Shown one piece after another: positions 35,336 through 47,681 of a stretch of 64,000 nt of DNA. The notes beneath the pieces are model-generated. The model searched no databases and was not told the origin of the DNA. It saw only the letters and a program-made list of their open reading frames with translations. The translations under genes were made by a program, and so were the position numbers. This stretch comes from Poecilobothrus nobilitatus (lineage: Eukaryota > Arthropoda > Insecta > Diptera > Dolichopodidae): contig OX352772.1 of the NCBI GenBank assembly GCA_947095535.1, positions 164,586,615-164,650,614 of the forward strand, given 5' to 3'. The stretch's first letter is position 1, and the number at the start of each line of letters is the position of its first letter.

Positions 35336-37853
35336 CTAGCAGAGTACCCGGCGTTGCCCGGAGTATTAGATAGGCTTTATGAAATAAAAATTATTAACTT
35401 TTGCTTTTGAGTTAATATAATTTAATTAATATAGTTAACTTATTACTATGCATTTACAGATGCTGGTAGTTAATATTCTATTTTTTATTACATTTAGTTA
35501 AATTGAATAAACAGAGCGAAGAATTAGAGACAATTCGTCTACAAAAAATCTTTGAAGGAGTCAATAATCTATTAAGTACACAATTACGGCGAAATGAGTT
35601 TTCACAATATATTCGTTAATACCGAAACATAAAATCATGTTTAAATTATAAGAGGCCATAATGTAATAAATTTTTTTTTGTAAGTAATGTCACTTCATGT
35701 TTTGGTGAATTATCCTTTTAAGCACATTTTGAAAAATTTGTTATTAGGTTCGCTCTGTCCCTCCGTCTGTTAAAACTTATATACTGTTTAATAAAGAGCA
35801 ATGAAATATTAAATATGCATAGGTCTCTTAAAAGAGTAATGTTATAGAACAACTTCTTTATGTACCCTCACCGTTGGAGATCCTAGAGCACCGACAGCTC
35901 TTCAAATTTTGAAAAAACTTCTTTATAAATGCGTACATTTCAGGTTCTTTTTAACATATAAATATAAAAAATACATGATTGTTTTTTACCTTTATAAATC
36001 AACCAGAATTTTTTTACGTTTAGTTTTGGTAATTATGTTTCCAAATTGATTGGCTAAAAATATGTGTAAAAATTGTATATGGATAAGAATGTAAGCTTTT
36101 CTGTTCTTTAAATATGTATGTACTCATTTCTGATTAAATGCTGTACAGAAATGTGAATATGTTTTCTAATTTAATTGATTAAGTTTATAGTATTTTTAAA
36201 TATACGAATATTATACATACTATATGTACATATTTCAATGATATTTTATGGGAAATATGTTATACACATGCATCTTATATAGGTAGATCACATGTAAAGA
36301 CCACATGTAAGTAATGCATTTCTGAATAATGACATGATGATTGCCTAATGTAGGAGATTGTTTCTGTTTTTAACAACGGCCGAAAATGTTATGTTGTTAA
36401 GACTTAAACACACTATTCTTAAGATACTGAATAAGGTTACTTTAATTACTGTTCTATATTACAAATTTGCATTAAAAGGTTTTTATGGAATATTAGAAAC
36501 AGTATAGATAAAAGTAAAGAGTGTTGGAAATATCTTTTTTAATAATAATAATAACGATACACAAAATTAGGCAAAATATTATTAATAAGTGCTCGTGCGC
36601 AAATGAGTTAACAAATGTTAACAAACATTTTGTTACAGCCTTTATTTAGAACCATAAATTCATCCTGCCAAATTAGACAGAAATTAGAAACAAAATTTTT
36701 TTTTGACAGTCTATCGTGTCGAAATGTGTTGATGTATCACAACAAAATTTATTGAATGAGTTTGTGTGCCAAAGTGCAATACTTGTACAAATTTTCAATT
36801 GGTCAAATCGCTTAAGCACGACAACAAAAAATGAGAATTTCATGGCCTGAAGTCTGATGGATTAATCTATCGTAACCAAATCAACTCAGACAGCTTTTGT
36901 TATAAAGACCTACACTTTTGTAAATTTTCAACTCAATTGGTAAAACCGTTTAAGTGCGACAACAAAGAAATTAAAAAATTTTATTGAGTCCTGGTGCCGA
37001 AATGGCTTAATGGATCGTAACCAAATCACCTCAGTGAGCTCCTGTGGTAAAGAGCTACACTTTTGTAAATTTTCAATTCAATTGGCAAAACCGTTTAAGC
37101 GCGACAATCGAGAAATTGAAAAACTTCATTAAGTCCTGGGGCCGAAACGGGTTAATGGATCGTAACCAAATCAACGCAGTGAGCTCCTGTGGTAAAGGGC
37201 TACACTTTGATAAATTTTTAACTCAATTGGTCAAACAGTTTAAGTGCGACAACTAAGTAAATTACAAAACTTCACTGACCCCTGGTGCCGAAACGGGTTA
37301 ATGGATCGTAACCAAATCAACTCAGTGAGCTCCTGTGGTAAAGAGCTACACTATTGTAAATTTTAAACTCAATTGGTCAAACCGTTTAAGCAGGGCAACA
37401 GAAAAATTTAATGAACTTCGTTCGACTTTCCTGTCCAAACGGATTAACGAAACTTCATAAAAATTTGTCACAGGCTTTTTTTCGGACGATAAAACCACCA
37501 TACAAAATTGGACATAAATCGGAAACAAAAATTTGTTGAAAGCCCGCCGGGCCGAATCCGGGTAAAATATTGTATCCAAATTTCTTCGGCACCCGTCCAA
37601 AGCTTAGAAGAACATTTCTACAAATTTTCAACTCAATCGATCAAACCGTTTAGGCAGGACAAACAAAAAATGAAAAAGCTTTAAATGGCTCTCGGGCCGC
37701 AATGGGTTAATGAACCAAAACACCATATTATAGCCTATAACACTTTCCGGGGTCGTAGAAATGTTCCTGCAAAATTTGGTTGCAATCGGACTGGTGGTTT
37801 TTACGTGAAAAGGGCACAAACAAACAAACAGAATTTCTGCTTTATATATTAGA
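35336..37853 (-). mobile_element. Non-autonomous Helitron D2
   Basis: Second copy of the D family, about 2.5 kb, with the same termini: TCTAATATATAAAGC at 37853 and ...CTGCTAG at 35336, on the minus strand, between host A and T. It is collinear with D1 except for fewer 145-bp units (36990-37430). It splits the Polinton protease. Confidence 0.85.
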
Positions 37854-38025
37854 TTATTACATTTCAAAATTTCCGCAATCTCTAAAGAATTCGGGTTGTT
37901 GCGTTGAAAGTACAATCATTTCTTAACGTTTTATGGATTTTTTATGTTTGTATATACTTTATTTATAGATTTGAATAAACGTTACGATTTTTATATATTT
38001 GAATATATGTTTATATATACTTTAT
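37854..38025 (-). pseudogene. Polinton protease N-terminal remnant and spacer
   Basis: 37854-37930 encodes a short stretch (TQQPEFFRDCGNFEM) continuing towards the protease across Helitron D2, in a shifted frame. 37930-38025 repeats part of the capsid-gene end (TTTATAGATTTG...GTTACGATTTTTAT), a local duplication. Confidence 0.45.
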
Positions 38026-39264
38026 TTATAGATTTGTATAAAAGTTACGATTTTTATCTATTTCAATATTTGCGTCAAACTCTCCATACAAAATAGGTGT
38101 TAAGGTAGAGGGAAGTGGTTTTGATAATTTCGCTTTAATTCTTACAGTACCTTGACCGTGGCAGGCTTCATTACCCGATGAATCATTATTAAACAGTGTT
38201 TTTGTTATTTGATGTCCTTTATCGTTATGATGTATTGCTGTGCCAGTAAAAAGTGTATTATATGTTCTAGTGAAAAAATTATTTTCGTCAGAAAAATTAA
38301 ATTCTATTGCTCAATTTGTAACTTGTACACCGTTAACAGATAATGCAAATTGATTAATATCAAAGTGTTTAAAATTGAAAGGATTTTTAGATCGTTCCCC
38401 CAAATATCTTTCATTTTCATTCATACAAAATATTAATGTGTTTGATAATTGTCCAATGAAAACATTATCTAATAATATGTTTTGATTATTCATTGGGATA
38501 GTGAATGATTTTACTTCAAGTTTTTTGTAAAAATATTTAGCTATACTTTTCTCCTAAACTGAATTATGACCGAGTAAAATACTCGGATTAATCGTAACAT
38601 GTTTCATTAGTAAATTTGCTTCTATGATTTTCAATTGGGACTCATCAGTATCCGCTGAAAACATATAAAATTCCGGTTTCCCTAAAGTGTAAGTAAAATT
38701 CGGACATCAACACCATTTATTAAAAAAGCGTGTTGATTAAACATATATACATGTAATTTACCCATAAGTTCTAATAAGTTGCTATTATTGTCGTTCTTTT
38801 GAACCATTATTATCTGATTTTGTTATATTTTTTTTATCTAACATCCATCCAGCACATTCTAAATGAGTGGTAGCTGCATCGTTACCGTAATTGAGTAAAT
38901 GTATGATGTCCTATAATGATAATTTCCATCGGATGGAGTAATATTTTTCCACTTAATTGAACATTGCATTGGTTTATTAATGGATGTAAAAGATTATTAA
39001 CTACACTAGATTGTGGTATCAATTGTTTATCAGTTGTTTCATCATTATTCCAAAAAGCTCCATCTTTTTTAATTATTTGTACCACTAATCTCTATATGTA
39101 TCACCATGTCCTAGAGAAACAAATATGATCGGTGATGAATTATCTAAAGAAACAATAGGATTGTAACAAACTTCTTCAGTTCGTAAAATGTTGGACTGAA
39201 AGGGTGGTGTTTTAAAAATATCCAATTCAGATTTCATACATTCACTCATTTCAATCAAAAACAT
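38026..39264 (-). pseudogene. Polinton/Maverick major capsid protein (double jelly-roll)
   Basis: A degraded gene of about 410 codons. It starts near ATG 39264 with ECMKSELDIFKTPPFQS, the family opening (KSELDLF-PPTQT). Then come SLDNSSPIIFVSLGHGDTY, IIKKDGAFW, VNNLLHPLINQCNVQLSGK (38980) and AATTHLECAGWMLD (38860). NPFNFKHFDINQFALSVNG (38380) and the end motif FDANIEIDKNRNFYTNL to the stop at 38026 complete it. These are landmarks of the F54H12.2-like proteins recognised as Polinton major capsid proteins. It would form the icosahedral shell of the proposed virion. At least four frameshifts or stops disrupt it. Confidence 0.85.
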
Positions 39265-39348
39265 CTTTTTTTTTTATTTTTGCTCTTAACTTGGCGTCGA
39301 TTTCTTATTAAATAACTTAAACGTTTTAAAGCTGGCCTTTTTATAGTT

Positions 39349-39720
39349 TTAATTTTTATATTTCTCTTTTCTTTCCCAGGATCCATACATTTCATTAAGT
39401 TTTTGTACAGCACCACGTCTGATATTTTTAACAATTTCTTTATCATGATCTTTCACCACTTCCTTGATATTTGCACCTGATGAAATATCAGATAATGCAT
39501 TAATACCAGAGCTTATAGCTTCGTTCTTTAATATATTTACACCTGAACTAAATATTGGTTTTAAATATCTAATTATAATCCACCGAAAAAACTTCCTAAT
39601 CCTCATCCGGTCCGATACGGTACGGTTCTAATACGGTAGACTTGAGTAAAACAAATGACCAATATCTTCTAAACCTCTTCCTGAATGAATGAAATAATAC
39701 TTATAATATACTCGATTCAT
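39349..39720 (-). pseudogene. Polinton PX-like small capsid-associated protein
   Basis: Lies just upstream of the capsid gene on the same strand. From ATG 39720 the frame reads through HSGRGLEDIGHLFYSSL, a stop at about 39630, then FRWIIIRYLKPIFSSGVNIL and ISSGANIKEVVKDHDKEIV to 39349. The Gly-rich start (YQRGxGxG in relatives), the amphipathic/hydrophobic middle and the 'G-N-hKE-hK' end match the short PX protein that precedes the capsid gene in animal Polintons, related to adenovirus pVI/pX-like core proteins. One internal stop; otherwise collinear. Confidence 0.6.
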
Positions 39721-40080
39721 TTTGAAATGATGTATTTTTCTACAATGACATGCTTATTTAGAATTATCACAAAGCAAAAAACATAAACAAAAAAACTCTC
39801 GAGCATAATTCCCACTTTTTATATTTACACTTACTACTGTTAAAGAAAATTTACCGTTATGTGAAGACGATTTCGTTAAGTATGTATTCTCTTTCGATAA
39901 TAAAATCTTATATTTTGGATTTCTCCTTGATCCTCCGCTTGCACAATCGATGTCATATTTGGAGTAGATTAATTGCTTTTAATTTATTTTTCAAAATAAT
40001 GGAAAGAACCGTACATTTGTCTACAAAATAAAAAGAAATTAAAATCTGAATCTAAAATCCAATTTTCAAAGAGATCAGCA
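39721..40080 (-). other. Upstream Polinton flank, unassigned
   Basis: Broken minus-strand frames continue upstream of PX (CDIDCASGGSRRNPKYKI and neighbours), suggesting more Polinton coding sequence, but no domain can be named. Confidence 0.3.
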
Positions 40081-40086
40081 GTGGGT

Positions 40087-41358
40087 TGGATCCAAAATCT
40101 CGCGTTTCAAAATCTTGCGTGTCAAAATCTCGGGTTTCAAAATCTCGTGTTTCAAAATCTCGTGTGTCAAAATCTCGGGTTTTAGAATCTCGCGTTTCAT
40201 AATCTCGTCTCTGAAATCCTCTAACCTCAAAATGTCGCATTTTAAAACCAAACATATATAAAAAAAAATGTACAAAAATTCAAAAATTTAAAAAGACTAA
40301 TAAAAATAAACTGAATGTTTAAAATCAATTGCTTATAACTTACAGTTATAAAAAAATATTTTAATTTATTATAAAATACTTATTTAGTTTATTATTATAT
40401 TAGAGATCTAAGTTTATATAAAGATTTAAAAAATCATGATATTATAATCAGAACTATGTTTGTACGTCCGTTTATTTTAATTTTGAGCAATACTGAAAAT
40501 ATTAATTTTGTAATACAAGTGAAAAAAAATGATAAAATATAATAGTATATAATTGAAAACTTGACTAATAATTTTTTAAAAAGCAATATTTTTTTTCTTC
40601 CAAATTTTCCTGTGAATTCCTGCCTATGAATTCAACCCTAAAATCCCTCCTAGTTAAGAATGTCGCATATACATATATACACATATTCTGTAAAAGGCTT
40701 ACAATCCTGACTTTGCACCTAGTACAAAATCCGTCCTAATTATGTTTTTGCATACATATTTCAATAAGACATTAAAAAACATTTTAAAACAGTGGGGGAT
40801 GCCGCTTCTTACCTCCGAATCATGTTTTTGCATACACATTTCAATATTAAAACATTAAAAAACATGTTAAAATAGTGGGGGCTGCCGCCTTCAAATCCCC
40901 ACTAAAGAAATTATATTGAAACTCTTATTTTGAAGCCAACTTTGAAATAGCTTCCAATTATATTTCCTACATTAATATTTCAACTACAAAACTTTTAAAA
41001 TAGCGGAGGTTGCCGCCCCCAAGCTCCTGCTAAACAAATTATTAAAACCTTGATTTTGAAACCAACTCTAAAATCCTTCCTAATTGTATTTCCTGCTTAT
41101 ATATTTCAAATACAAAACTTTTAAAATAGTGCTCCCGGTAAACAAATTATTAAAACCCTGAAACCAACTCTAAAATCGCTTCTAATTATATTTCCTACAT
41201 ATATATAGTATTTCAACTACAAAATTATAAAAAGTGCAAGATTTAGCAGCACAATATTTTGAAACACGAGATTTTGACACGCGAGATTATGAAACGCGAG
41301 ATTTATAAAAGCACGAGATTTTGATACACGAGATTTTGATTCGCGAGACTTTGATACG
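40087..41358. mobile_element. Small foldback-like element with 15-bp tandem repeats at both ends
   Basis: The left end (40093-40246) is about ten 15-bp units AAAATCTCGCGTTTC. The right end (41257-41358) is about seven units in inverted orientation (GAAACACGAGATTTT). Between 40740 and 41240 lie three to four diverged tandem repeats of about 125 bp containing CAAAACTTTTAAAATAG and CTGCCGCC. The right end interrupts a pogo transposase. Termini made of short tandem repeats in inverted orientation recall Foldback elements. No transposase inside. Confidence 0.6.
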
Positions 41359-41710
41359 CTCCAATCAGCAGTCATCCAAGCCTTTTTGCTACTCTTAGCA
41401 TGAATTGGTAATGAATTTGATCCTTTGAAACAACGAGGTTCCTATTAAAAGAATTTTAAATTTTTCTGTTCCAGACATATTTGCAGCTATCATACATGTT
41501 ACCCTCTCTTTACTGTGTTTTCCTCCATGACAATTTTCGTTTCTAAAAGTTGGTCTTATCTGGAAGACATTTGTAAAATAAGCCTGTTGCATCTGCATAA
41601 AAATATCATTTTCATTATAATTTTTTAGAAGATCCGGAAAAATAGTTTTCTTCCAGTTTTTTCAGCTCTCATAATCTCTGCTCCATCACATTCCTCACAC
41701 ATTGTTTTTT
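41359..41710 (-). pseudogene. pogo/Tigger (DDE_1) transposase fragment
   Basis: On the minus strand: WKKTIFPDLLKNYNENDIF, then the region of the first catalytic Asp (NADETGLF in the family, here garbled to MQMQQAYF). NCHGGKHSKERVTCMIAANM, KILLIGTS and a closing KKAWMTADW follow. This is the central DDE_1 part of a CENP-B-like transposase, which acts in the nucleus by cut-and-paste at TA. It stops where the 15-bp minisatellite begins (41358), and the second and third catalytic Asp regions are absent. Confidence 0.8.
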
Positions 41711-41864
41711 GTACTATACTACATCTAAATAAAACATAAATTAAATTAAATTCATCTCGTTAAACCAATATATTCATACCAATTTTTTTAAAATTTATCA
41801 AGCCAACCTGTGCTTGCATTAAAACCTGTTATATCAAAATTATTAGAAAATTATAAAGCCTCTT

Positions 41865-42644
41865 TAGCACATTTCCAAAAACATTTTGAAAAAATGTGCT
41901 TATTAGTTTCACTTTTTCCGTCCGTCCGTCCGTCCGTCTGTTTACAAAACTTCTACACCGTTAAAGATAGAGAAAAAAAATTTTAACCATGGGTAGGTCT
42001 CATAAAAAAAATAATTTTGTGGAACAACTTTTTCATGTAGCCCCATCCATTACGAAGCTACAACCCCTCAAACTTTGAAAGAGCCCTATTTTTAAATGCA
42101 TATATCTTATGTTCTGCTTAAGATTTTTTCAATATGAAAACGTCATTCGACAGGTATTTTTTTTAACTTTGTAAATTAATATCAAAATTATACAATTTTT
42201 TTAAATTTAGTATTTAAATTTAGCGTTATGTGAAAACCAAATTTTGCATGATTTTTCTACTTTCATAACTCCGGCACGCTTTTAGATAGAGGCTTGAAAT
42301 TTTGAGGCAAGAAAGAACTTTTAGAATTAGTATAGGTTTTCTCAGAACATTTTTTGGCAGCACCCCCTTTTTAAGAGTTATTACGCCTCAAAAATTGAAA
42401 ATTTGCTATTTTTAGACACCTGTAACTTAGGCATCTGTAAAAATTTTTCTTCCGGAAGACATGAAAATTAAAGGATCAATAATATATTTTTATGTGTGGT
42501 AACCGTTTTTCTTAGTTCTATAGGACTCCGGACTTACGGCCCCTTAAATTTTCAAATTTTTGTGCAAGTCACAATTCTAAACAGTTTGTATTGAGTTTTG
42601 GAAATGTGCGCTTTTAAAAACCGTTGGTTTACATTCTACCTTGT
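41865..42644 (+). mobile_element. HINE family B, short copy B2
   Basis: TAGCACATTTCCAAAAA to TACCTTGT with the same ATIR, GTCC run (41919) and terminal hairpin as B1. At about 780 bp it lacks one of the two internal units of about 560 bp, consistent with recombination between the units. Confidence 0.88.
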
Positions 42645-42780
42645 TTTTAATGATATCTGCCGAAAATAGTAAATTATTTTTGCTTACTTCGAAAAATCAT
42701 TTTTCCACAGCATTATTTACCCTTTCGTATTGTAGTTTTCCTACTCTTTTTAATTTGGCAGAGCAATGGTCAGCAGTTTT

Positions 42781-44230
42781 TATACCCGTACGATAAGGAC
42801 CGGATATATTAAACTTGCTTCTCCGTTTGTAACACCTTCAAATAAGCTAGCTAGATATACTTTCAAAGGTATGGATCAGAATTAAATTTTAATTCGATTA
42901 AGGTTTGTCCGTTCGTCCGTCAGCAAGATAACTCAAAAACTAAGAAACCTGAGTCTTGAAATTAACACAAAATACATCAATATGTAGGTTACATCAATCA
43001 ATCTTACATCAATTTGTAGGTTCCCTTTTTTTTTGGTGGAGATCCGACCAAAACTTCGGGAAGCTCTCGAAAAATAACTTTTAGATCTCCACATTTTTCT
43101 TGAAATAGAGCCATGAAATTTTAACTGATGATAGATATCATAAAAAATTTAATTTTATTATTAACAACTTTTTTCCATACCCCCACCCGTTACAGAGCTA
43201 CAGCTCCACAATGTCTGAAAAAGCTCTATATTTAAATTGTTATAACGCAAGTTAAATAAATTATATCTTCAATTTGAAAACGCCAAACGATTACTGCTTT
43301 TATTAGCTTTAAAAATATATATACAATAAATATATACTTGTGGCATGCGGTGTTTTAATTTACCGTTATGCAGAACTCAAATTTTGCAAAATTCTCGACT
43401 CCTTCTATCTTCCAAACAGTTTAAGGTACAAACTTGCAATTTTTAGAGAAGTTAGGGCTTTATATATAACTATGAGTGATTTCAGAAAATATTTTTGTGT
43501 CGCCCCCCGTTTCGGAGCTGTATGGGGTTAAAAACTAAAAAATTCCTTATTTTTAAACATTTGTAATTTGAACACCTGTCCGAATTTTTTTGATGTAATA
43601 TACAAAAATTAAACCTTCAACTTTATATTTTTATTTCTATTAATAACTTTTCTTAATAATATAGGGTTACCTTAAAATTGACGAAAGTGTGACTTCATTT
43701 TTGTCATTTTTTCTAACAAATTTTTTTAACGATTTTTTTGCATTTTTTTACTCGATAATTTGAAATTGTTGAGGATGATGCGTATTACAAAAAAAATTAA
43801 ATAAATAAAAAATATAACGGTTGCTTGAAGAATTTATATTTATATGATATTAGTATACATACTTATATAACTCATGTTTATTTACATATCGTATATGTCA
43901 CTGATTAATGAATGATATATAATACATATGAATAGTATAAATTATTATACATTTGCTGCTTAGTATGAAATGGTACTATAGCATATTCGGAAAAGTTTTG
44001 GATTGATAATCGTTATGTGAAAGGTTAGAATCTGCTTTTGAAGAATGTATAAACATATAGTTTGAATATATGTACAACCCATAGTGCTAGAAATTATAAA
44101 ATTCACCCAAATCATTTTAAAATACTAAAATATTTTAAAAAAAAATATTGTAAAAGTGGCAGCCTGTGAACGTACTAACGGTTCGTACGGGAATCTAAGA
44201 GTTGACAAAGGCAACTGTATTCTTTCTCGT
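42781..44230 (+). mobile_element. HINE family A, diverged copy A2
   Basis: TATACCCGTACGATAAG to TTCTTTCTCGT. The 3' ATIR CGTACGGG and hairpin (GTTGACAAAGGCAACT, one arm mutated) are present. It is about 1.45 kb and the most diverged full-length copy of the family here. Short open frames inside are not genes. Confidence 0.85.
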
Positions 44231-44760
44231 TTTTTCTTTCTTTTTAGTACTTACATTTTAAAGAGCGGCAAGATAAAGTACGGTGTAAACACCAAAGGAA
44301 GTGTGAGTTCGAACCCCACACACGTCGTAAGAGTTATTCCCCCTTACGACATTTAAGTGACAGAGAAATGTATTAAACAAAAAAAAACATATGCTGATTA
44401 ACTAAGATTCTGAATTAGTTTTTTCCAAATCAAAGCAATTTTAGAGTTGGACTCAAAAGTAGGTCTATACGCTTTTTCTAGACTATTTATATATATGTAT
44501 AAGTGAGAATATAAATTAGGGGGGATTTTAGTAAATTCAAAATCAAAGTTATACTAAGCAGAAGCGGTTAAAAAAATTTCATTTTATCACGTCAAAGAAA
44601 GTTCTCATTCTGGTATATAGGAAACCTATAAACAGTTAAAAAATACAATATACTACCCAAAACTATTAGAAACAATTCAAATAGTTATAAATCAATGTGA
44701 TATCTGTCAATGGGTTAAATACGACAGAAAACCTATTAAACCTAATTAGTATACCTTTTT
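44231..44760 (+). pseudogene. Ty3/gypsy integrase zinc-finger remnant
   Basis: 44580-44746 encodes an HHCC integrase finger: FYHVKESSHSGI, a stop, ETYKQLKNTIYYPKL, NQCDICQWVKYDRKPIKP, then a stop. The His-His...CxxC spacing and the KYDRKPIKP continuation are typical of insect Ty3/gypsy (errantivirus-type) integrases; the finger aids binding of LTR ends. Upstream, 44270-44330 holds GAGTTCGAACCCC, a possible SINE B box. The core integrase and RT are absent. Confidence 0.65.
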
Positions 44761-46639
44761 TGCCTTCTCCAAACTTCGTTCACCCGTTACTACCACCAAT
44801 ACTACCAACGAGAATGTAATGCTGTTCCTATCTTATTTATATAAGCAAGATGATTATGTATGTATAGATGCGAAAATCAAAATAAGTTTTCAAGTTCTAA
44901 TTCAACAAGAAGGCTTGCCTTCTAATTACAATGATTTGCTAAAATTATATATTAATTATGACGATACTCTCGGAATTTCGGAACGAGTTGTCAAATCAGA
45001 TGTTGATGCTTACAGGAGTCACATTGAAAGTAAAATAATCAATCAATTTCGCAGAACAAAAGGAAATCATAATATATTTTTTCTATCCGACTGATTGTTT
45101 GATATATGCATCTAACTCTGATTGTAACGCAGCAGTTTCTCTAATAATTTTATTTCATTTTATTATCGAAATGTTAGAGGACTGCGTACTAAAACTTCGA
45201 ATGTTTTTCTTACCTCTAAGGCTTTGGACTTCGACTTCTTCATTTTAACTGGAACTTGGGTTTCTAATTTAATTAATTCTCTTGAACTTTTTAATAACTC
45301 TTACTTAGTTTTTCGTAAAGACCGATTCAATAATGATACGTCTTCCAATATTAATTCTGTTGTTCCTCCATGTGAAGGTGTACTTATAGGTTCTAAAAAT
45401 ATATTTAATTGCGTTGAAAAGCTACTGCCAGAATTTTCTGAATTAGAACTGATAGCAGTTAAACTCAAAAGAGAAAAGAATTTTATCTTTATTATTTGTT
45501 GCTATATTCCTCGTAACTCTAATACTTATATCTATCATAATTTTTGATTAGCTCTTGACTCAGTAACTACACTTATGAATGTTGCGGATGAGTTATTAGT
45601 TTGTGGTGATTCTAATTTGCCACAATTAAGTTGGATTCTTCATAATGAAGAAAATTTTATAATACCACTTTATGTTAACTCCGAGTCCGCGCAAATCTTT
45701 GTTGATAACTGCAATGCCTGTTGCCTTCAACAAATCTCTCATATTTCTAATCATTAAGGTAAACAGTTAGATTTTATTAATACTACTGACTGGCCCAATT
45801 TTAAAATCAACAACTATCGTACCCCTTTAGTAAAAATTGACAACTTTCACAAACCGATTAACTGTACATATTCTTTTATTAATCTAAATAACTCAAAATT
45901 TTCTAACAACTCTACTTATTTCCGTTTTAATTTTTATGAGGCTAGTTTTTCTGATTTAAATAACTTTTTTTCGTCAATTGACTTCTCATATTTGGAAAAT
46001 TTTAAGGATATTAATTACCCTGTCAGTGAATTTTACTCTATTCTTAATGAAGAATTTGGTTTCCATATACCTGTCATTCCGGATAAAGTTCTTAGCTCAA
46101 GTCCACCATGGTTCAATCAAATTTAAGAAATTTACGTAACACAAACAAAGCATGTAATAGATATATTAAAAATAAAAAAGATTCATCCTATTCTGATTTT
46201 GTTCAATTGTACAATTCTTACAAATTACTTTTTGGTTCTTGTTACAAAAATTATCTTAACTTCATGGCTTCAAACCTACGTAACAATCATAAATTGTTCC
46301 GGAAGTTTGTTAACTCCAAAAGAAAATCTGATGAATATCCAGGTTACTTATTTTTCGAAAGTAAATACGATTCTCATACAAAATGCTGAATTTTTCAAGA
46401 ATTTCTTTTCCAGTGCGTATGTTGGTAATGCATTTCATGTTGATGAAAGCAAATTGAACCATCTCGAGCAGCATCTTCCTATCTCGCTTCCTTCAATCTA
46501 TCTCTCCTCTGACTATGTACATAAATACCTAGATTCCCTAAATAAAAATTCAAATCCAGGTCCAGATAATGTTCCATCTATTGTATTAATAATGTGTTCA
46601 AATTCATTAGCTTTTCCTTTAATTCAAATAATTTAGCAA
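44761..46639 (+). pseudogene. Jockey-type LINE-3, ORF1 end and EN to early RT
   Basis: A 91-codon frame (44819-45094, unknown, perhaps the ORF1 end) precedes an APE-type endonuclease: FYYRNVRGLRTK (45160), FFILTGTW (Glu replaced by Gly in TETW), VCGDSNLPQLSW (45610) and QLDFINTTDWP (45760). The pre-RT linker follows (PPWFNQI, a stop, FRKFVNSKRKSD) with the start of RT (SNPGPDNVPSIVL, 46560). It ends abruptly at 46639. A LINE keeping its 5' half and losing its 3' half is not a normal insertion product, so a later deletion must have removed the rest. Confidence 0.75.
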
Positions 46640-47280
46640 TTTTACCACGAAAAATTAAAAACTTTAAGTAAACATTGTATATTTAAAAACAATTATCAAT
46701 TAATAAATAATAAATTAATAGAACTTGTAAAAAGTGATAAAGAAACAATTCTAATCAAAAATACTAATAATTTATATATAAATCGCTCATGCGATAATAG
46801 AAAAATAGTTGTATCAAATCATGTTCTGATTCATTTTTTCAAACTTCAAATATATTATGTTTCAAAAAAGATTCTATTATTAAGAATAAGAATAGAATAT
46901 TAAGAATAAAATAACATTTAACGAAATTGTATTAGAAAATGAAAATAATATATTTACATTTAAAGAAAATTAAGGAATTAAAATTTCATAAGCATGTCTT
47001 TTATACATTTGACATAAAATTTTGTGTAATTGCGATACTTGGAGCAATCATATTATTTAAAGAATATGGATATTTTAAAATTAATATATTAATTCAGGCG
47101 AATTCTAATTTAAATGAGAGAGAAGTTACGTATTCATCAAACACTTCACCTAATAAAATAAATTCGTTTCCCATCAATATAGCAGACATTACGTCAGCAC
47201 TTCCTGTTATTGTTAAAACAAATTCCATTCCCACAAGAATAACCGAAACTAAATTTGCGTTTCCTGTTATTCCAAAATAA
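46640..47280 (+). pseudogene. Possible gypsy/errantivirus Env C-terminal remnant
   Basis: A broken frame (46652-46903) is followed by one from ATG 46939 to 47280. The second has a hydrophobic segment FCVIAILGAIILF, a plausible membrane anchor, and a polar Ser/Pro/Ile-rich tail. The first has a HCIFKNNYQLI ... HVLIHFF pattern loosely like the region before the anchor in insect errantivirus envelope proteins. The nearby gypsy integrase piece supports this. There are several breaks. The assignment is tentative; the second frame could be an unrelated small membrane ORF. Confidence 0.3.
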
Positions 47281-47681
47281 TAAAATTAACCAAATAATTT
47301 AAAAATATTGTACATATCATATAAATTATTAATTCATATTTATTTAAAAGTCAATATCATATTTCAATATAAATCAATTAATTCATATTTAATAAATTGC
47401 ACTGTGGAAAACTTAAAACAAGTACTTTCCTTAATTATAATATTATTGCTCGTATTATACCAAAAACTTAATTAAGTTTTTGCCGAATTGCATATTTATA
47501 ATAAAATAAATAATAGCACAAATTATAATTAAGTCAATCATTGTTAGTTTCTAAAATTGCTAATTAAAATCCATGAGTCCATAAAACCCATAAAAAGCTA
47601 TTTAAAGCTTAATATTAAAATCTATGAATAGTCTAATCATACTTTGTAACTGTTAATAATATTGTTGTCATAAGAATAAAA
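47281..47681. other. Non-coding AT-rich region
   Basis: No gene or named repeat seen. Confidence 0.5.

Noticed and set aside
40052..40275. Arg-Asp-Phe-Glu-Thr repeat protein
   Set aside because: Artifact of the 15-bp minisatellite, which is a multiple of three; the inverted block at 41257-41358 has no matching frame.
44156..44356. Small ORF starting MAACERTNGSYGN
   Set aside because: Starts in the conserved 3' end of HINE A2 and runs into unrelated DNA.
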